The position numbers and the translations under genes are program-made. From the NCBI RefSeq assembly GCF_000002995.4, contig NW_025062477.1, positions 13,808,696 to 13,872,695 of the forward strand: a stretch of DNA of 64,000 nucleotides, written 5' to 3'. Each line of letters opens with the position of its first letter. The first letter of the stretch is position 1. Shown in pieces: positions 51,101-57,162 of this stretch. The notes under the pieces are model-generated. The model did not search any database, was not told the DNA's origin, and saw nothing but the letters and a program-made list of their open reading frames with translations. This stretch comes from Brugia malayi (taxonomy: Eukaryota > Nematoda > Chromadorea > Rhabditida > Onchocercidae).

Positions 51101-54100
51101 CGTTGACTTTATCACAAATTTTTCGCAAAAGTTTTCTTTCCCAGAAAAAAAAATAGCAAAATTTAATTTAATCTGAAAATGTTCAATGACAATTAATTAA
51201 ATGATAGAAAGATAATTAATTTTAAGAATATTAGAAAATATTAATGGTTTAAAATTTTTCAAATTTTAGTGTTTATGTGTCCTCATAAAACGATGAATGA
51301 ATGAAATTAAAATTTTATGATGACAAAACGAAATAATCTTTTTCCCATATATTTGTTAAAAGTATTCATTGATAGTTTGTTGTCAAAGTGATTGTAAAAT
51401 AGAAAAGAAAATATTTTTTATTTTATTTATAGTAAAAAATTTTATTTTATTTATACCAATAAATTATTAATATGAAATTAGTATATCAATTATTTTCCAA
51501 TAATTTTATGTTAAAATTAGTTCAACTGAGTTATAATGAATGAATTTTTCTTGATTAATTTCATTGAAATTATTGTTTATTAAATAATTAATAAATTATT
51601 CAATTTAATTGGTTTATAATAATTTACTTCATCATGCCTTTTATCTTTTTTCCATCTTATCACCTTATCAGTATGCAAACTTTACCATAATTACTTTTAA
51701 AGCAAATAAATCCATTAATGAGAATTTTGGTAAAATTAAATTGCTGAATTTTTTGCAATTTAACAGAAATATAATTTGAAAGTTTTTATTTTTTAAAAAA
51801 AAAGAAACATAAGATATTGTAATATTTTCAAAAAATTTTTAATTTGATATTAATTGAAAATGTAATATGAAATTTATCAAATTTTCAAGTTAAAATTAAT
51901 GTATTTTTAAAAGCTTATTAATATTTAATTATCACGCTATATTCATATTCAGCTCACTTTTTAAAAATAACTTACACATTCAAATTTTAACACTTTTTTT
52001 TTTTTTTTTTGTAAAGCACTTTTATGAATAATATAATTACAATACGCAGGGCGGAAATGCTTCATAATCATTGTTTTTTTTTTTGTTGTTCCGTCAAATT
52101 ACCATTTTTTCCTAGCAAATTTTTAGGATGAATCATCAAAATCTGAGGTACAATATCAAATTCCTTTGATGTCCAATGATGACTCATTGATACCATCACA
52201 AGTATCATTATCACATCATAGAATATCACCAAAATTAAATATTCCCCAAAAAAATCAACATTTAATTTCTGATACATATGATAAACAATCAAGAACTGCT
52301 GATATCATTCATCGACCACAGATATTCGATGCATCACAATCTATCAAATCTTATCAGCAACATCATAAATCATTATTATCATCAGAAATCACTCCATCAA
52401 CATTTTCCAATCAACAATCATGGCAAACATTTGAATCAAAACATCACTTATCATATCCACGTACAGAATATCGGCCACCAGCAGGTCAACTTTATCCAAG
52501 GTATCGTTTACCATCCGGTTCATCCGGATCATCAGGATTATCACGATTATCACCAAATGAACGATTACATAAATCTCATCATTTATCGCAAAGATTAGAT
52601 CACACTCCTTCAACACTACAATCTTTTCCATCATCTCAACATATATCAGTGCAACATCAACGAATAGAGCATCAAAATCCGTCAGTTAAACCGGATTACC
52701 ATTCCGAACATATTGCACTTGCAACCGTTGCAACAACATTTAGTCCGGAATGGTCTAAACAGCAAGCGACAATTTCATTACCGGATGAGGTGATCCATTC
52801 AAATAAACCAAACCAAACCAATTTGGATCTTTCCAGCGCTTTTTCCATCTCTTTTTTTTTTCTTAAAGAAACAATTAGCAGAAAAATTTTTAGAGAAAAA
52901 AAATTGGATTTTTTTTTTTTGATAAAATTGAAATTATATTTTTTATGATAAGTATGATCTTACAAATGCATAAAGTTAAGAGATAGCAATTATCGATTGA
53001 TCAATAATAGTAGAAAAAGCAAATTAGAATTGATTGAACTTTCATTTTGGAAATTTTTTAGACTTAGTTTTTATATAAATAAACAAAAATTAGGCCTAGT
53101 TTTTTACAAAAATAAGCTATTAGCCTAGATATTATGGCCAAGTGCGGCTGAATAGGAATGAAATGATAACAATTGGTAAGACTGATAATCAAATGTGAAG
53201 ATTCCATTGGTATTACATGATGATTTAATTAACTGATTAATTATTAATCATTTTTTTTATTAAAAATCAGAAATCATTCCAATCATAGCATTGATCTGCT
53301 AATAATTGATCCATGCAAATCAGCTAGAAGTGCTTGCTTTCATGCATGCATGCACTGCAGTTTACATAGTGCAAATATTGTTGATAATATTTTTGCACAG
53401 CACTTTTGCACATTTTTTATTTTTTTTGCAATTAATCTTTGCTGATTTGCACAATTTTTTTTTTTTGTTGTTGTTGCATTTGCACTAAAATTTGATAATT
53501 GCACTTTTTTAGTTTTGAACTTTTTTTTTCCTAAATTTATTGAAAATTTTTATAATTTAATGAATAGCCCAAACGATGTTTATTTTGATATCATTGCATA
53601 ACAGCGCAATTTTATTATAATTAAGCAAGAAGCTCATCGTTCACGTTATCCGGATCATGAACGATTGCGTTATCGTGAACGACCAGGACCGGATCGAACG
53701 CATTCCGCTCTGTTGCCGCATAGTCTTCAAGCTAAAGATCTTGTCGTAAGTTTTTGTTTTTGTTTTTTTTTTTAAAGTTTTTTTTTTTCTTCTATTGTTG
53801 CAAATTATATATTTTTGAATATTGGAATTTGAAATCAATTAAGTATTTTGCTGAATTTTAATACAAAATTTGAGGGATATTATTATTTGGTTTAGCTTCA
53901 TCTCATAGCATTAAATACACCAATGAGTGGTAATATGCGTGGCGTACGTGGAGCTGACTTAGCATGCTATCAGCAAGCTCGACAAGCTAATTTCCGTACT
54001 ACTTTTCGAGCATTCCTGTCATCACATGTTCAGGTATAATTAACATTTTTACCAAAAATGTTACTAAAATTTTAAAATTTAAATTTAAAACAATTATTGA

Positions 54101-55417
54101 ATAAAAGATGAAATTTCTTGCAATAATTTTTTTTTATAGATAATTAGAAATGGATAATAGCATTGTATCACTTATTTCTTATCAATTCTAATTAGTACTT
54201 TCACTAATTATTGCTATAGACTGACCTTAATTTGTTTATTTACATCTTTTTAATTTCATATATTAATTAAAATTTTAAAATGAACAACATTATAGCTAAA
54301 TGTATATTTATTTTTCTCCCTTTCTTTCTCTCTTTCCTTCTGTTTTTCAAGTGTTGAAATCTAAAAACTCAACATTTAGAAATATTTTAAATTCATATGG
54401 AAAATTTTAAACCTAAAATCGAATTACATTTTAATTTTTATAGATGAAATTAATAAAATCTAATTTTTCAATGCTTTTCTTTCTTTTTTCTCATAAATAA
54501 CATATAACAAAAAAAAAAAAAGAAAAAAAATGAGAAATAATTTTTCTTAGGATTTAAACAAAGTGGTACATAGCGGTGATCGCGATACCCCGGTAGTAAA
54601 TCTTCGCGGTGAACGGTTGTTTGATTCTTGGAGTGATATTTTCCAGCAAAGACAAATGGCTGACTTACCCATTTATTCATTCAATCGTCGAAATGTTTTT
54701 GCTGATTCTATATGGTCTGTTATTGAATATTTTATGAGATTATGTCATTTCAACGAGAAATACCGGAAGAGAATATATTGAAATACTGGAAGAATTTCCG
54801 GAATGATTTCTATTCAATTCTGATAATCAATTAGATTAATTATTAGCAATGGATGAATCTAAGATTGGAAAACTACTTGTTAGAAATAATTGCTGAGGGA
54901 AGAAAAAAGAATCATTTATTTTAAGGCCTGAAAAACGTATATGGCATGGTTCCGATTTATCCGGTATGCGTAGTGAATCCGGTTACTGTAGTGCATGGAG
55001 ATCAGCGTCAACAACACAAGTAGGACGAGCATCATTCATTGGACGTGGTTTACCGTTATTACGTGATAGTCGAGATTCTGAATGTTCACGTGAATTAGTC
55101 GTACTTTGCATTGAGGTACTATTTTTTGCCTCCTTTTCTCAATTTTTTCTTAAATTTTTTAACAACAAATTTCTGAATATGCAAAAATAAATTATTCATT
55201 TCATTATCTAATGTCCCAGTGGTTGAAATAAATGGCCTGAAAAGTCCACGTAATTATATAGCCAAGACTTACCTGTTCATCTAATTAGCTAAGAAATTAT
55301 TATTAATGATTGCTTCAATCATTTCCTTTCTTTTTTAAACTAATAAACCAAGAAGTTAAAAAAAAATATCATATATATGCTCAGATTTTATTATTATTTG
55401 CATTATTGTTATTATTA

Positions 55418-55455
<38 letters not shown>

Positions 55456-55456
55456 A

Positions 55457-55503
<47 letters not shown>

Positions 55504-55864
55504 TATATTAGAACAAATAAAAATATTATACATAGACTAACTTTTTTTACTTTTTATTTTTTCAGTGTGAATATTAACAAATTGCTGCTGTTTCTTTTTT
55601 CCAATCAATAAATTAATTTAAATTTTCAAAAAGGAAAAAAATTCGATTTCTTTTATTGAAATTTATTAAATTTTCAAATTTTAAGCCAATTCATCTGCGA
55701 TAGTTTAAATTAAAAAGTTTAACAAAATTTTTTAAAGATTCTTTTTAGCAAACTTCTGCATTTCATAAATTTTCATTTTTTTTTTTTTTTTTTTTTTTCA
55801 GAATATGAGTAAATACAATGCCGACAAACGTTTGGGTAAGAAGAGAGCATATTTTAGTGAATAA
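3483..55864 (+). CDS. cle-1: Collagen XV/XVIII-type proteoglycan with C-terminal endostatin (whole multi-exon gene)
   Basis: This is the counterpart of C. elegans cle-1 and of vertebrate COL15A1/COL18A1, basement-membrane heparan-sulfate collagens that guide cell and axon migration. The long-form coding exons I deduce are 3507-3594, 3948-4145, 4445-4552, 5120-5282, 5631-5803, 5897-6040, 6188-6319, 6785-6906, 7175-7301, 26662-26771, 27186-27357, 27616-27794, 28533-28622, 45236-45304, 45605-45634, 46043-46082, 46525-46596, optionally 47075-47326, then 48003-48076, 48168-48369, 48442-48572, 48696-48807, 48893-49068, 49503-49631, 49813-49854, 50316-50360, 50639-50656, 52127-52789, 53626-53745, 53896-54033, 54551-54714, 54926-55115 and 55802-55864. 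All junction phases agree; the sum is 4,284 nt (1,427 residues), or 4,536 nt with the optional exon. Alternative first exons at 18864 and 43910 give shorter forms. The weakest links are the 7301 to 26662 junction and the 30-nt exon. Family identity is secure; exact boundaries are inferred from sequence alone. Confidence 0.9.
3507..3594 (+). CDS. cle-1: Long-isoform first exon: signal peptide
   Basis: The ATG at 3507 opens 29 codons beginning [19 protein letters not shown] and ending in SQTVAQE. The hydrophobic core ([12 protein letters not shown]) and the small residues before VAQE are what a secretory signal peptide looks like. The exon ends in GAAG followed by a GT donor at 3595 (phase 1). 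It joins in frame to the exon at 3948, giving E-W-R-V-P-D at the start of the first fibronectin III repeat. The earlier ATG at 3502 meets a stop after two codons and is not the start. Confidence 0.75.
3948..4552 (+). CDS. cle-1: Fibronectin III repeat 1 (DCC/neogenin repeat-5-like), two exons
   Basis: Exon 3948-4145 encodes [39 protein letters not shown], and exon 4445-4552 encodes the second half with [17 protein letters not shown] and ending TTEIGKN. It has the fibronectin III hallmarks: Trp in strand B, the GY.I.YG.G motif, and Tyr plus AYN in strands F and G. From memory the pattern VRGYxIxYGxGxP and the closing (K/T)AxNxAxGE resemble the fifth fibronectin III repeat of DCC and neogenin more than a generic repeat. 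The intron is 299 bp, with donor GTTAGC and acceptor TTTTTTTCAG. Both outer junctions are phase 1, as expected for a shuffled module. A T-rich intron with a short TCCGTGAAA tandem repeat (about 4568-4600) follows. Confidence 0.85.
5120..5803 (+). CDS. cle-1: Fibronectin III repeat 2 (DCC/neogenin repeat-6-like), two exons
   Basis: Exon 5120-5282 encodes [22 protein letters not shown] and then an unusually charged loop ([16 protein letters not shown]) leading to VIQ. Exon 5631-5803 encodes [32 protein letters not shown] and ends near VIQTLPN. The W in strand B, the L.PaT.YE motif and the closing strand identify a fibronectin III fold. The long basic insertion between strands B and C also recalls the sixth repeat of DCC. 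The donor of the first exon is CA|GTATGT, phase 2. The acceptor of the second exon has a near-identical decoy 76 bases upstream (see the duplication at 5510-5645). Confidence 0.85.
5510..5645 (+). repeat. Tandem duplication carrying a 3' splice site
   Basis: The first copy starts at 5510 and the second at 5580. Both contain ATATGATACAGTATCCGTAT, a pyrimidine stretch, TTTCAG and ATACGGT(A/G)AATATC. The acceptors end at 5554 and 5630. Use of the first would enter a frame that meets TGA after six codons, so the second must be the coding acceptor. Confidence 0.85.
5897..7301 (+). CDS. cle-1: MAM domain, four exons
   Basis: Exons 5897-6040, 6188-6319, 6785-6906 and 7175-7301 encode one domain of about 170 residues. 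It contains [13 protein letters not shown] near the start, a middle [11 protein letters not shown], then [15 protein letters not shown], and closes with [15 protein letters not shown]. The W..(L/V)..D, ALDDI..(H/S)xGxC and C-L-x-x-x-(F/W)-x-(Y/V) patterns are diagnostic of MAM (meprin/A5/PTPmu), an extracellular adhesion module. The family normally has four cysteines; here three are clear and the first (the C of C-x-FE) is missing. Junction phases are 1,1,1,0. The end at 7301 uses donor C|GTTGGT, chosen because it alone gives the phase needed for the exon at 26662. If that junction is wrong, the reading frame simply stops at about 7357 and the FN3-MAM part would be a separate secreted protein. 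Confidence 0.8.
8919..8953. repeat. GA microsatellite
   Basis: Alternating AG with GGG interruptions on the + strand. Confidence 0.95.
9630..9945. repeat. Degenerate tandem array, about 50-bp unit
   Basis: The block AAATACATTATCAATTTACAATA recurs near 9672, 9721, 9809, 9861 and 9909, each followed by (A/T)GTTTAAATATTATTATTA. The unit varies through ATT expansion. Confidence 0.85.
10448..10693. repeat. Three perfect-length copies of an 82-bp unit
   Basis: Copies begin TTGACAAATAACCTTTGAC at 10448, 10530 and 10612. They differ by only a few substitutions (for example ATGAGATAG versus ACGAGACAG). The copies are much less AT-monotonous than their surroundings. Confidence 0.95.
11903..11945. repeat. 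GA microsatellite
   Basis: Runs of GA with GGGACA interruption. Confidence 0.95.
12519..12632. repeat. ATT microsatellite with TTAAT interruptions
   Basis: Repeated ATT blocks broken by TTTAAT at regular spacing, suggesting a compound repeat. Confidence 0.9.
13741..14056. repeat. 22-bp minisatellite, about 14 copies, with ACGTGATC core
   Basis: The consensus is ACGTGATCTTCTTTATTATT plus AT or AC. Variation is mainly ACGTG versus ACCTG, TAT(T/C)AT, and CATTT or CCTTT in the first copies. Some units read CACGTGATC, an E-box-like core. Confidence 0.95.
17885..18030 (+). promoter_or_regulatory. Less AT-rich block upstream of the middle first exon (possible promoter or 5' UTR)
   Basis: This stretch holds CTTCTTCATCTTCTTCACTT, three TTGGCT copies (17960-17990), then GCCTAAGCCTAG (17995-18006) and TTGGCC. 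It lies about 850 bases upstream of the ATG at 18864 and stands out against the A/T background. An acceptor-like TTTCATTTTAG ends near 17610. The role is inference; no core promoter element was identified. Confidence 0.25.
18864..18963 (+). CDS. cle-1: Middle-isoform first exon: second signal peptide
   Basis: An ATG at 18864 and an in-frame ATG at 18873 open a frame reading [19 protein letters not shown], then [14 protein letters not shown]. The hydrophobic core of about 15 residues followed by CNVLS makes a convincing signal peptide. The exon ends GGAG|GTCAGT (donor at 18964) in phase 1, exactly the phase required by the acceptor at 26662, where the first TSPN exon begins. The joined protein would read [22 protein letters not shown] form with TSPN directly behind the signal peptide corresponds to the short form of vertebrate collagen XVIII. 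No clear trans-splice acceptor lies just upstream, so the exon may have its own promoter. Confidence 0.65.
19627..19670. repeat. GA microsatellite
   Basis: Alternating GA passing into GGGAAAGAAAG. Confidence 0.95.
23305..23352. repeat. GATT/GATC tetranucleotide repeat
   Basis: GATTGATTGATTGATCGATC and similar units. The unit drifts between GATT, GATC and GAGT. Confidence 0.95.
26662..28622 (+). CDS. cle-1: Thrombospondin-N/laminin-G-like (TSPN) domain, four exons
   Basis: Exons 26662-26771, 27186-27357, 27616-27794 and 28533-28622 encode [10 protein letters not shown], then [19 protein letters not shown], then [36 protein letters not shown], then the [17 protein letters not shown] strand pair, and [16 protein letters not shown]. 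This is the N-terminal globular domain typical of collagens XV and XVIII. Splice phases are 1,0,1,0 and each acceptor is a good T-rich AG. The last strand of the fold (G-x-I-Q-E) is absent here and is supplied by the exon at 45236, some 16.6 kb further on. A single cysteine (YFRC) sits in this part, expected to pair with the cysteine of the later exon. Confidence 0.93.
27981..28330. repeat. Two-copy direct duplication inside a TSPN intron, offset about 194 bp
   Basis: The block beginning AATTGAAATTAAT(T)AAAC at 27981 and at 28175 repeats for about 150 bases with very few differences, including TCATCGTATTTAAATC, TTTATTCCCAAAATTCATTT and AAGTTTTATCTC. Confidence 0.93.
28731..28772. repeat. CT microsatellite
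   Basis: TCTCTCTCCTCTCTCTCTCT and continuing, following the TSPN exon by about 110 bases. Confidence 0.95.
29254..29466. repeat. 55-bp tandem array, nearly four copies
   Basis: Copies begin AACAA(T/G)TTGGCAAATATTTT at 29254, 29309, 29364 and 29419, each with ATCCGGAAATTATTTCTGGT. Divergence is about 5-15 per cent, highest in the last copy. Confidence 0.93.
31181..31223. repeat. CT microsatellite
   Basis: CTCTCTCTTCCTCTCTCTCT and continuing. A second, less regular CT block lies near 31288-31322. Confidence 0.95.
31340..32297. repeat. ATC/ATT-derived satellite with a 57-bp higher-order unit
   Basis: The left part (31340-31670) is irregular ATT/ATC/ACT trinucleotide sequence. From 31671 the motif AATACCATTATTATCATTTA recurs exactly every 57 bases, eleven times up to 32241. 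Because 57 is a multiple of three, long open frames cross it; they are repeat artefacts and not genes. Confidence 0.97.
32479..32520. repeat. CT microsatellite
   Basis: TCCCTCTCTCTCCCTCTCTC and continuing. Confidence 0.95.
33139..33180. repeat. GA microsatellite
   Basis: AGAGGGAGAGAGAGAGAGGG and continuing. Confidence 0.95.
33501..33563. repeat. GA microsatellite, the longest in the window
   Basis: GA repeats interrupted by GGTAATAAGAAA, ending in about 15 uninterrupted GA units. Confidence 0.95.
34010..34250. repeat. CATACA block followed by a TGTATG/CATACA block
   Basis: Around 34015-34090 CACATACA units repeat. At 34195-34250 the + strand first reads TGTATGTATTTGTGTATGTA and then ACATACATACATACAT. 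The TGTATG block is the reverse complement of the first block, so intrastrand pairing across about 110 bases is possible. Confidence 0.85.
35407..36030. repeat. Four copies of a roughly 162-bp unit with an expanding ATA/AAT tract
   Basis: The constant block TTTTGGTTTAAAATGCTATC occurs at 35461, 35619, 35787 and 35949, each followed by the same 80 bases ending GATTTAGTGTAAATAT. Between constant blocks lie (AAT)n tracts: short in the first copy and roughly 14-20 units in the others. Spacing (158, 168, 162) varies only through the AAT number. Confidence 0.96.
37828..37862. repeat. CT microsatellite
   Basis: TCTCTCTCTCCCTTTCTCTC and continuing. Confidence 0.95.
39531..39544. repeat. Perfect 14-bp palindrome AGCCTAGCTAGGCT
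   Basis: The sequence equals its own reverse complement and sits in otherwise AT-rich DNA. CTAGGCT follows again at 39558-39564. Confidence 0.9.
41881..41928. repeat. CT microsatellite
   Basis: CTCCCTCTCTCTCTCTCTCT and continuing. Confidence 0.95.
42086..42124. repeat. GA microsatellite
   Basis: GGAGAGAGAGAGAGAGAGAG and continuing, about 160 bases after the CT tract at 41881 and complementary to it. Confidence 0.95.
43831..43847 (+). promoter_or_regulatory. cle-1: Tandem acceptor before the nested first exon, possible spliced-leader site
   Basis: TTTCTTTTTCCAG|GCAG| offers two AGs four bases apart (ends at 43843 and 43847), 63-67 bases before the ATG at 43910. There is no upstream coding exon in phase, since an in-frame TGA at 43874 blocks entry, so a trans-splice acceptor is the natural reading. 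An upstream ATG at 43881 gives a 10-codon frame ending in TGA at 43911-43913, overlapping the main start. Confidence 0.55.
43910..45181 (+). CDS. cle-1: Nested first exon: signal peptide plus 424-residue acidic, cysteine-free N-terminal region
   Basis: The frame opens at ATG 43910 with a strong signal peptide (hydrophobic [16 protein letters not shown], residues about 13-28, cut likely near TKQA). It runs 424 codons to a GTGAGA donor at 45182, phase 0, matching the exon at 45236. Recognisable features are a Gln/Arg-rich tract (residues about 95-115), Ser/Asn-rich stretches with several N-glycosylation sequons (NST, NLS, NQS), a furin-type RRKR at residues 238-241, and a strongly acidic second half with DDDDVD and many DD pairs. 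It has no cysteine and no known domain. The splice in frame into the last TSPN exon, the signal peptide and the unbroken 1.27 kb frame in DNA this AT-rich make it a real exon. The isoform would be a 1,249-residue collagen with almost no TSPN. Fast-evolving, disordered sequence is the likely nature. Confidence 0.8.
45236..45304 (+). CDS. cle-1: Last TSPN exon, shared by all isoforms
   Basis: The 69-nt exon encodes [20 protein letters not shown], then DET. It matches the G-x-I-x-E-(L/M)-x-I ... A...C ending of the TSPN domain in collagens XV and XVIII. It begins in phase 0 after TTCTAG and ends at GTAAGT. It continues in frame both from the exon ending at 28622 (EFE-GTIQE) and from the nested exon ending at 45181 (IDW-GTIQE), which is the key evidence that the nested exon is an alternative start of the same gene. 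Confidence 0.9.
45605..45634 (+). CDS. cle-1: Candidate 30-nt basic microexon
   Basis: Between TTGCTTTAG and GTAAAA lie ten codons, [10 protein letters not shown], phase 0 on both sides, so inclusion or skipping keeps the frame. The KRRK cluster would add a possible protease site between TSPN and the linker. Its shortness means chance cannot be excluded. Confidence 0.5.
46043..46596 (+). CDS. cle-1: Acidic linker with candidate glycosaminoglycan attachment site, two exons
   Basis: Exon 46043-46082 encodes [13 protein letters not shown] and exon 46525-46596 encodes [13 protein letters not shown] through SSDYPR. The Ser-Gly flanked by acidic residues (EGSGVQDEE) is the usual context for heparan-sulfate or chondroitin-sulfate addition, as expected of a collagen XVIII-type proteoglycan. 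Phases run 0 to 1 and 1 to 1. A second acceptor, CATTCAG, 14 bases upstream of the first exon, would shift the frame and is not favoured. Confidence 0.7.
47075..47358 (+). CDS. cle-1: Optional linker exon, or alternative last exon ending in a stop
   Basis: After TAATTTTCAG (phase 1) the frame encodes DDQN, a serine run including [11 protein letters not shown], then [16 protein letters not shown] and a predicted helical part, [20 protein letters not shown], then [15 protein letters not shown]. Two outcomes fit. Donor G|GTTTGA at 47327 (exon end 47326, phase 1) joins in frame to the collagen exon at 48003 and adds 84 residues. Without splicing, the frame ends LTFYRRVMQ and TAG at 47356-47358, and an AATAAA at 47494-47499 could end a transcript lacking collagen and endostatin. 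Skipping the exon also keeps the frame. Codons look coding; the family is not recognised. Confidence 0.6.
47359..48002. other. Intron (or alternative 3' UTR followed by intron) before the collagen exons
   Basis: It holds AATAAA at 47494 and a block of more balanced composition at about 47780-47900 (TGCTAGGTACCAAGGTTACA and following) with no open frame. Nothing else was recognised. Confidence 0.5.
48003..49068 (+). CDS. cle-1: Interrupted collagen triple helix, five exons
   Basis: Exons 48003-48076, 48168-48369, 48442-48572, 48696-48807 and 48893-49068 encode Gly-X-Y repeats with proline-rich X and Y. Examples are [39 protein letters not shown], and a last block of about 16 unbroken triplets that includes six consecutive GPP. 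The helix is short (about 230 residues including breaks) and interrupted by [15 protein letters not shown], the [20 protein letters not shown] insert and a non-helical [18 protein letters not shown] segment. Cysteines at CPIEC, GRC and GDC sit at interruptions, where interchain bonds could form. All introns here are 65-125 bp, unlike the kilobase introns elsewhere. Short, broken helices are typical of multiplexin collagens. Confidence 0.95.
49503..49854 (+). CDS. cle-1: Collagen XV/XVIII trimerization domain, two exons
   Basis: Exon 49503-49631 encodes [16 protein letters not shown], then [20 protein letters not shown] and KDIK. Exon 49813-49854 continues [14 protein letters not shown]. The pattern G-x-L-x-(F/Y)-x-(I/V)...(E/Q)LY(I/V)RV..GF(K/R)x(I/V)xLE is the compact trimerization unit that follows the helix in collagens XV and XVIII. 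Both introns are phase 0. Confidence 0.92.
50316..50656 (+). CDS. cle-1: Two small exons leading into the hinge, one of 18 nt
   Basis: Exon 50316-50360 ([15 protein letters not shown]) lies between TTTAG and GTAAGT. Exon 50639-50656 is an 18-nt microexon (LDAERI) between TTATAG and GTAAGT. Both are in phase 0, so either could be skipped without a frameshift. A GA tract sits at 50260-50275 just upstream. Confidence 0.7.
50657..52126. other. 1.5 kb intron
   Basis: AT-rich with no open frame of note; nothing recognised. Confidence 0.7.
52127..52789 (+). CDS. cle-1: Hinge region before endostatin, one large exon
   Basis: This is a 221-codon exon from TTTTTAG to the donor GAG|GTGATC, phase 0. 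It encodes a low-complexity, probably disordered segment rich in His, Ser, Gln and Pro, with [20 protein letters not shown] and several HH pairs, two cation-binding-like HHLS clusters, and no cysteine. In collagen XVIII the equivalent hinge is where proteases release endostatin. The SGSSGSSG stretch could carry O-glycans but lacks the acidic context of a typical glycosaminoglycan site. The frame stays open past the donor to about 52948 into homopolymer-derived codons, which is taken as intron. Confidence 0.8.
52790..53625. other. Intron between hinge and endostatin
   Basis: It contains TAGGCCTAG and TTAGCCTAG motifs (53091-53129) and TGCA-rich DNA with ATGCATGCATGCACTGCAG near 53342. An in-frame alternative acceptor, ATAACAG, ends at 53604. 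Confidence 0.6.
53626..55864 (+). CDS. cle-1: Endostatin domain and C-terminus, five exons
   Basis: Exons 53626-53745, 53896-54033, 54551-54714, 54926-55115 and 55802-55864 encode [20 protein letters not shown], then [97 protein letters not shown] and [12 protein letters not shown], ending [12 protein letters not shown]. All four disulfide cysteines of endostatin are present (DLAC, GYC, SEC, VLC). The domain is a full-length lectin-like endostatin fold; when released from collagen XVIII it modulates cell and axon migration. The basic segment [15 protein letters not shown] just before it could be a cleavage region. Phases 0,0,2,0 are consistent. The first exon may alternatively start at 53605, adding RNFIIIK in frame. 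Confidence 0.96.
55390..55506. repeat. ATT microsatellite in the last endostatin intron
   Basis: Mostly ATT with ATC and TAATATT interruptions. Confidence 0.95.
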
Positions 55865-55872
55865 AAAATAAA
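55860..55872 (+). terminator. cle-1: Overlapping polyadenylation hexamers at the collagen stop codon
   Basis: AATAAA at 55860-55865 contains the TAA stop (55862-55864), and a second AATAAA lies at 55867-55872. If used, the 3' UTR would be only about 20 bases. Other AATAAA copies farther on (for example near 56264) are alternatives in this AT-rich DNA. Confidence 0.4.
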
Positions 55873-57128
55873 AATGAAAAAGAGTGAAATTAAAATTTTG
55901 CTTTTATTTTCATTAATGAATGTTCGCACTTTCTTTTTTTTATTGTTTTATCCTACAAATTTGCATAATGTATAATGCATAATGTTAATAATTTAATCGA
56001 ATTTAATAAGATTTACTTAATTTTTTAATATTTTTTAAACACATATATGTAATAATAATAATTTACATTGCATATTAAATAATTAAAATTTAAATTTCTA
56101 TTGCTTTTTTCTCATAATTTTCTCACTGCGTTTAATTATAATTACTGCCAAATTGCTGCTTAAAATTTTGTTTTGTTTTTTTTTTTTTGTTTTCTTTTTC
56201 TCTATTATTTTTATTTTAGTTTTGTATTTTAATCATTTGTCATAATCATTTTATGCTTTCATTCAATAAATAATCAAATTAAATCATTAATAATTTTAAA
56301 TTGATTCATCTTATAAAATTCCATTATATTATGAATATTTTTGAAATTAGAAAATTTTTCAATCATAAGCAATTTTCTTTTTTTGTACAATCAATTGTAA
56401 AAATATGAGAGAGAAAATTGTTAAATATAATGGAATTTTTGAAAAATGTAAATTGAAATAATGAAAATAAAAAATTCAATTTTTCGTATTCCATTATTGA
56501 ATTAAATTTTTTTTAAATTTCAAAAAAAAAAAAATAATAATCAGCTAAATTTATTTTAAAATTTTGCTATTTCTTGCTTCGCCTATTCTTATGTTTATTG
56601 ATTTGATACTCTCATTTCTTTGTATCTTTCATTAAATGATAATAAATTATATATTATATTGTAAAACTAAATGATAATGATAACAGTAATGATAACAATG
56701 ATTTTGATAAGGCTCTCATATTTTTTAATTCCAAAGATTTTGATATCATTTTATCATTTATACTACTACTATTTTGTTCATATGCAAAAATTATTACTGT
56801 CTTTTTTTTTTTTCATCTTTTAATTGTCTATTATAATTTTTTTTTTTTAATTTTGCACTGCTTATGCTTTTACAATAAATTGTCATCTTATGCTATGCTA
56901 ATTTTTGTATTTTAATTTGATTACATTTAAATTTATTAAAGATAACAAAGCTTAAATGATGAATTTATGCATTTGAAACAACAAAGTACAATTTGTTATA
57001 TTGATTTAATCAGGAAAAAAAATCAGGAATATTCCGGAATGCTACTTGTATATATCGAGGAATGCACAGTATTTGATAATGTCAATTAAACGTGATGCAA
57101 AATTTGTAAAAATTTTATGAATTATTCA

Positions 57129-57162
<34 letters not shown>

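Noticed and set aside
52790..52948. Extension of the hinge exon past 52789 to the next stop
   Set aside because: After the GTGATC donor the codons become Phe/Lys runs from T and A homopolymers, and splicing at 52789 is needed to reach endostatin in frame.
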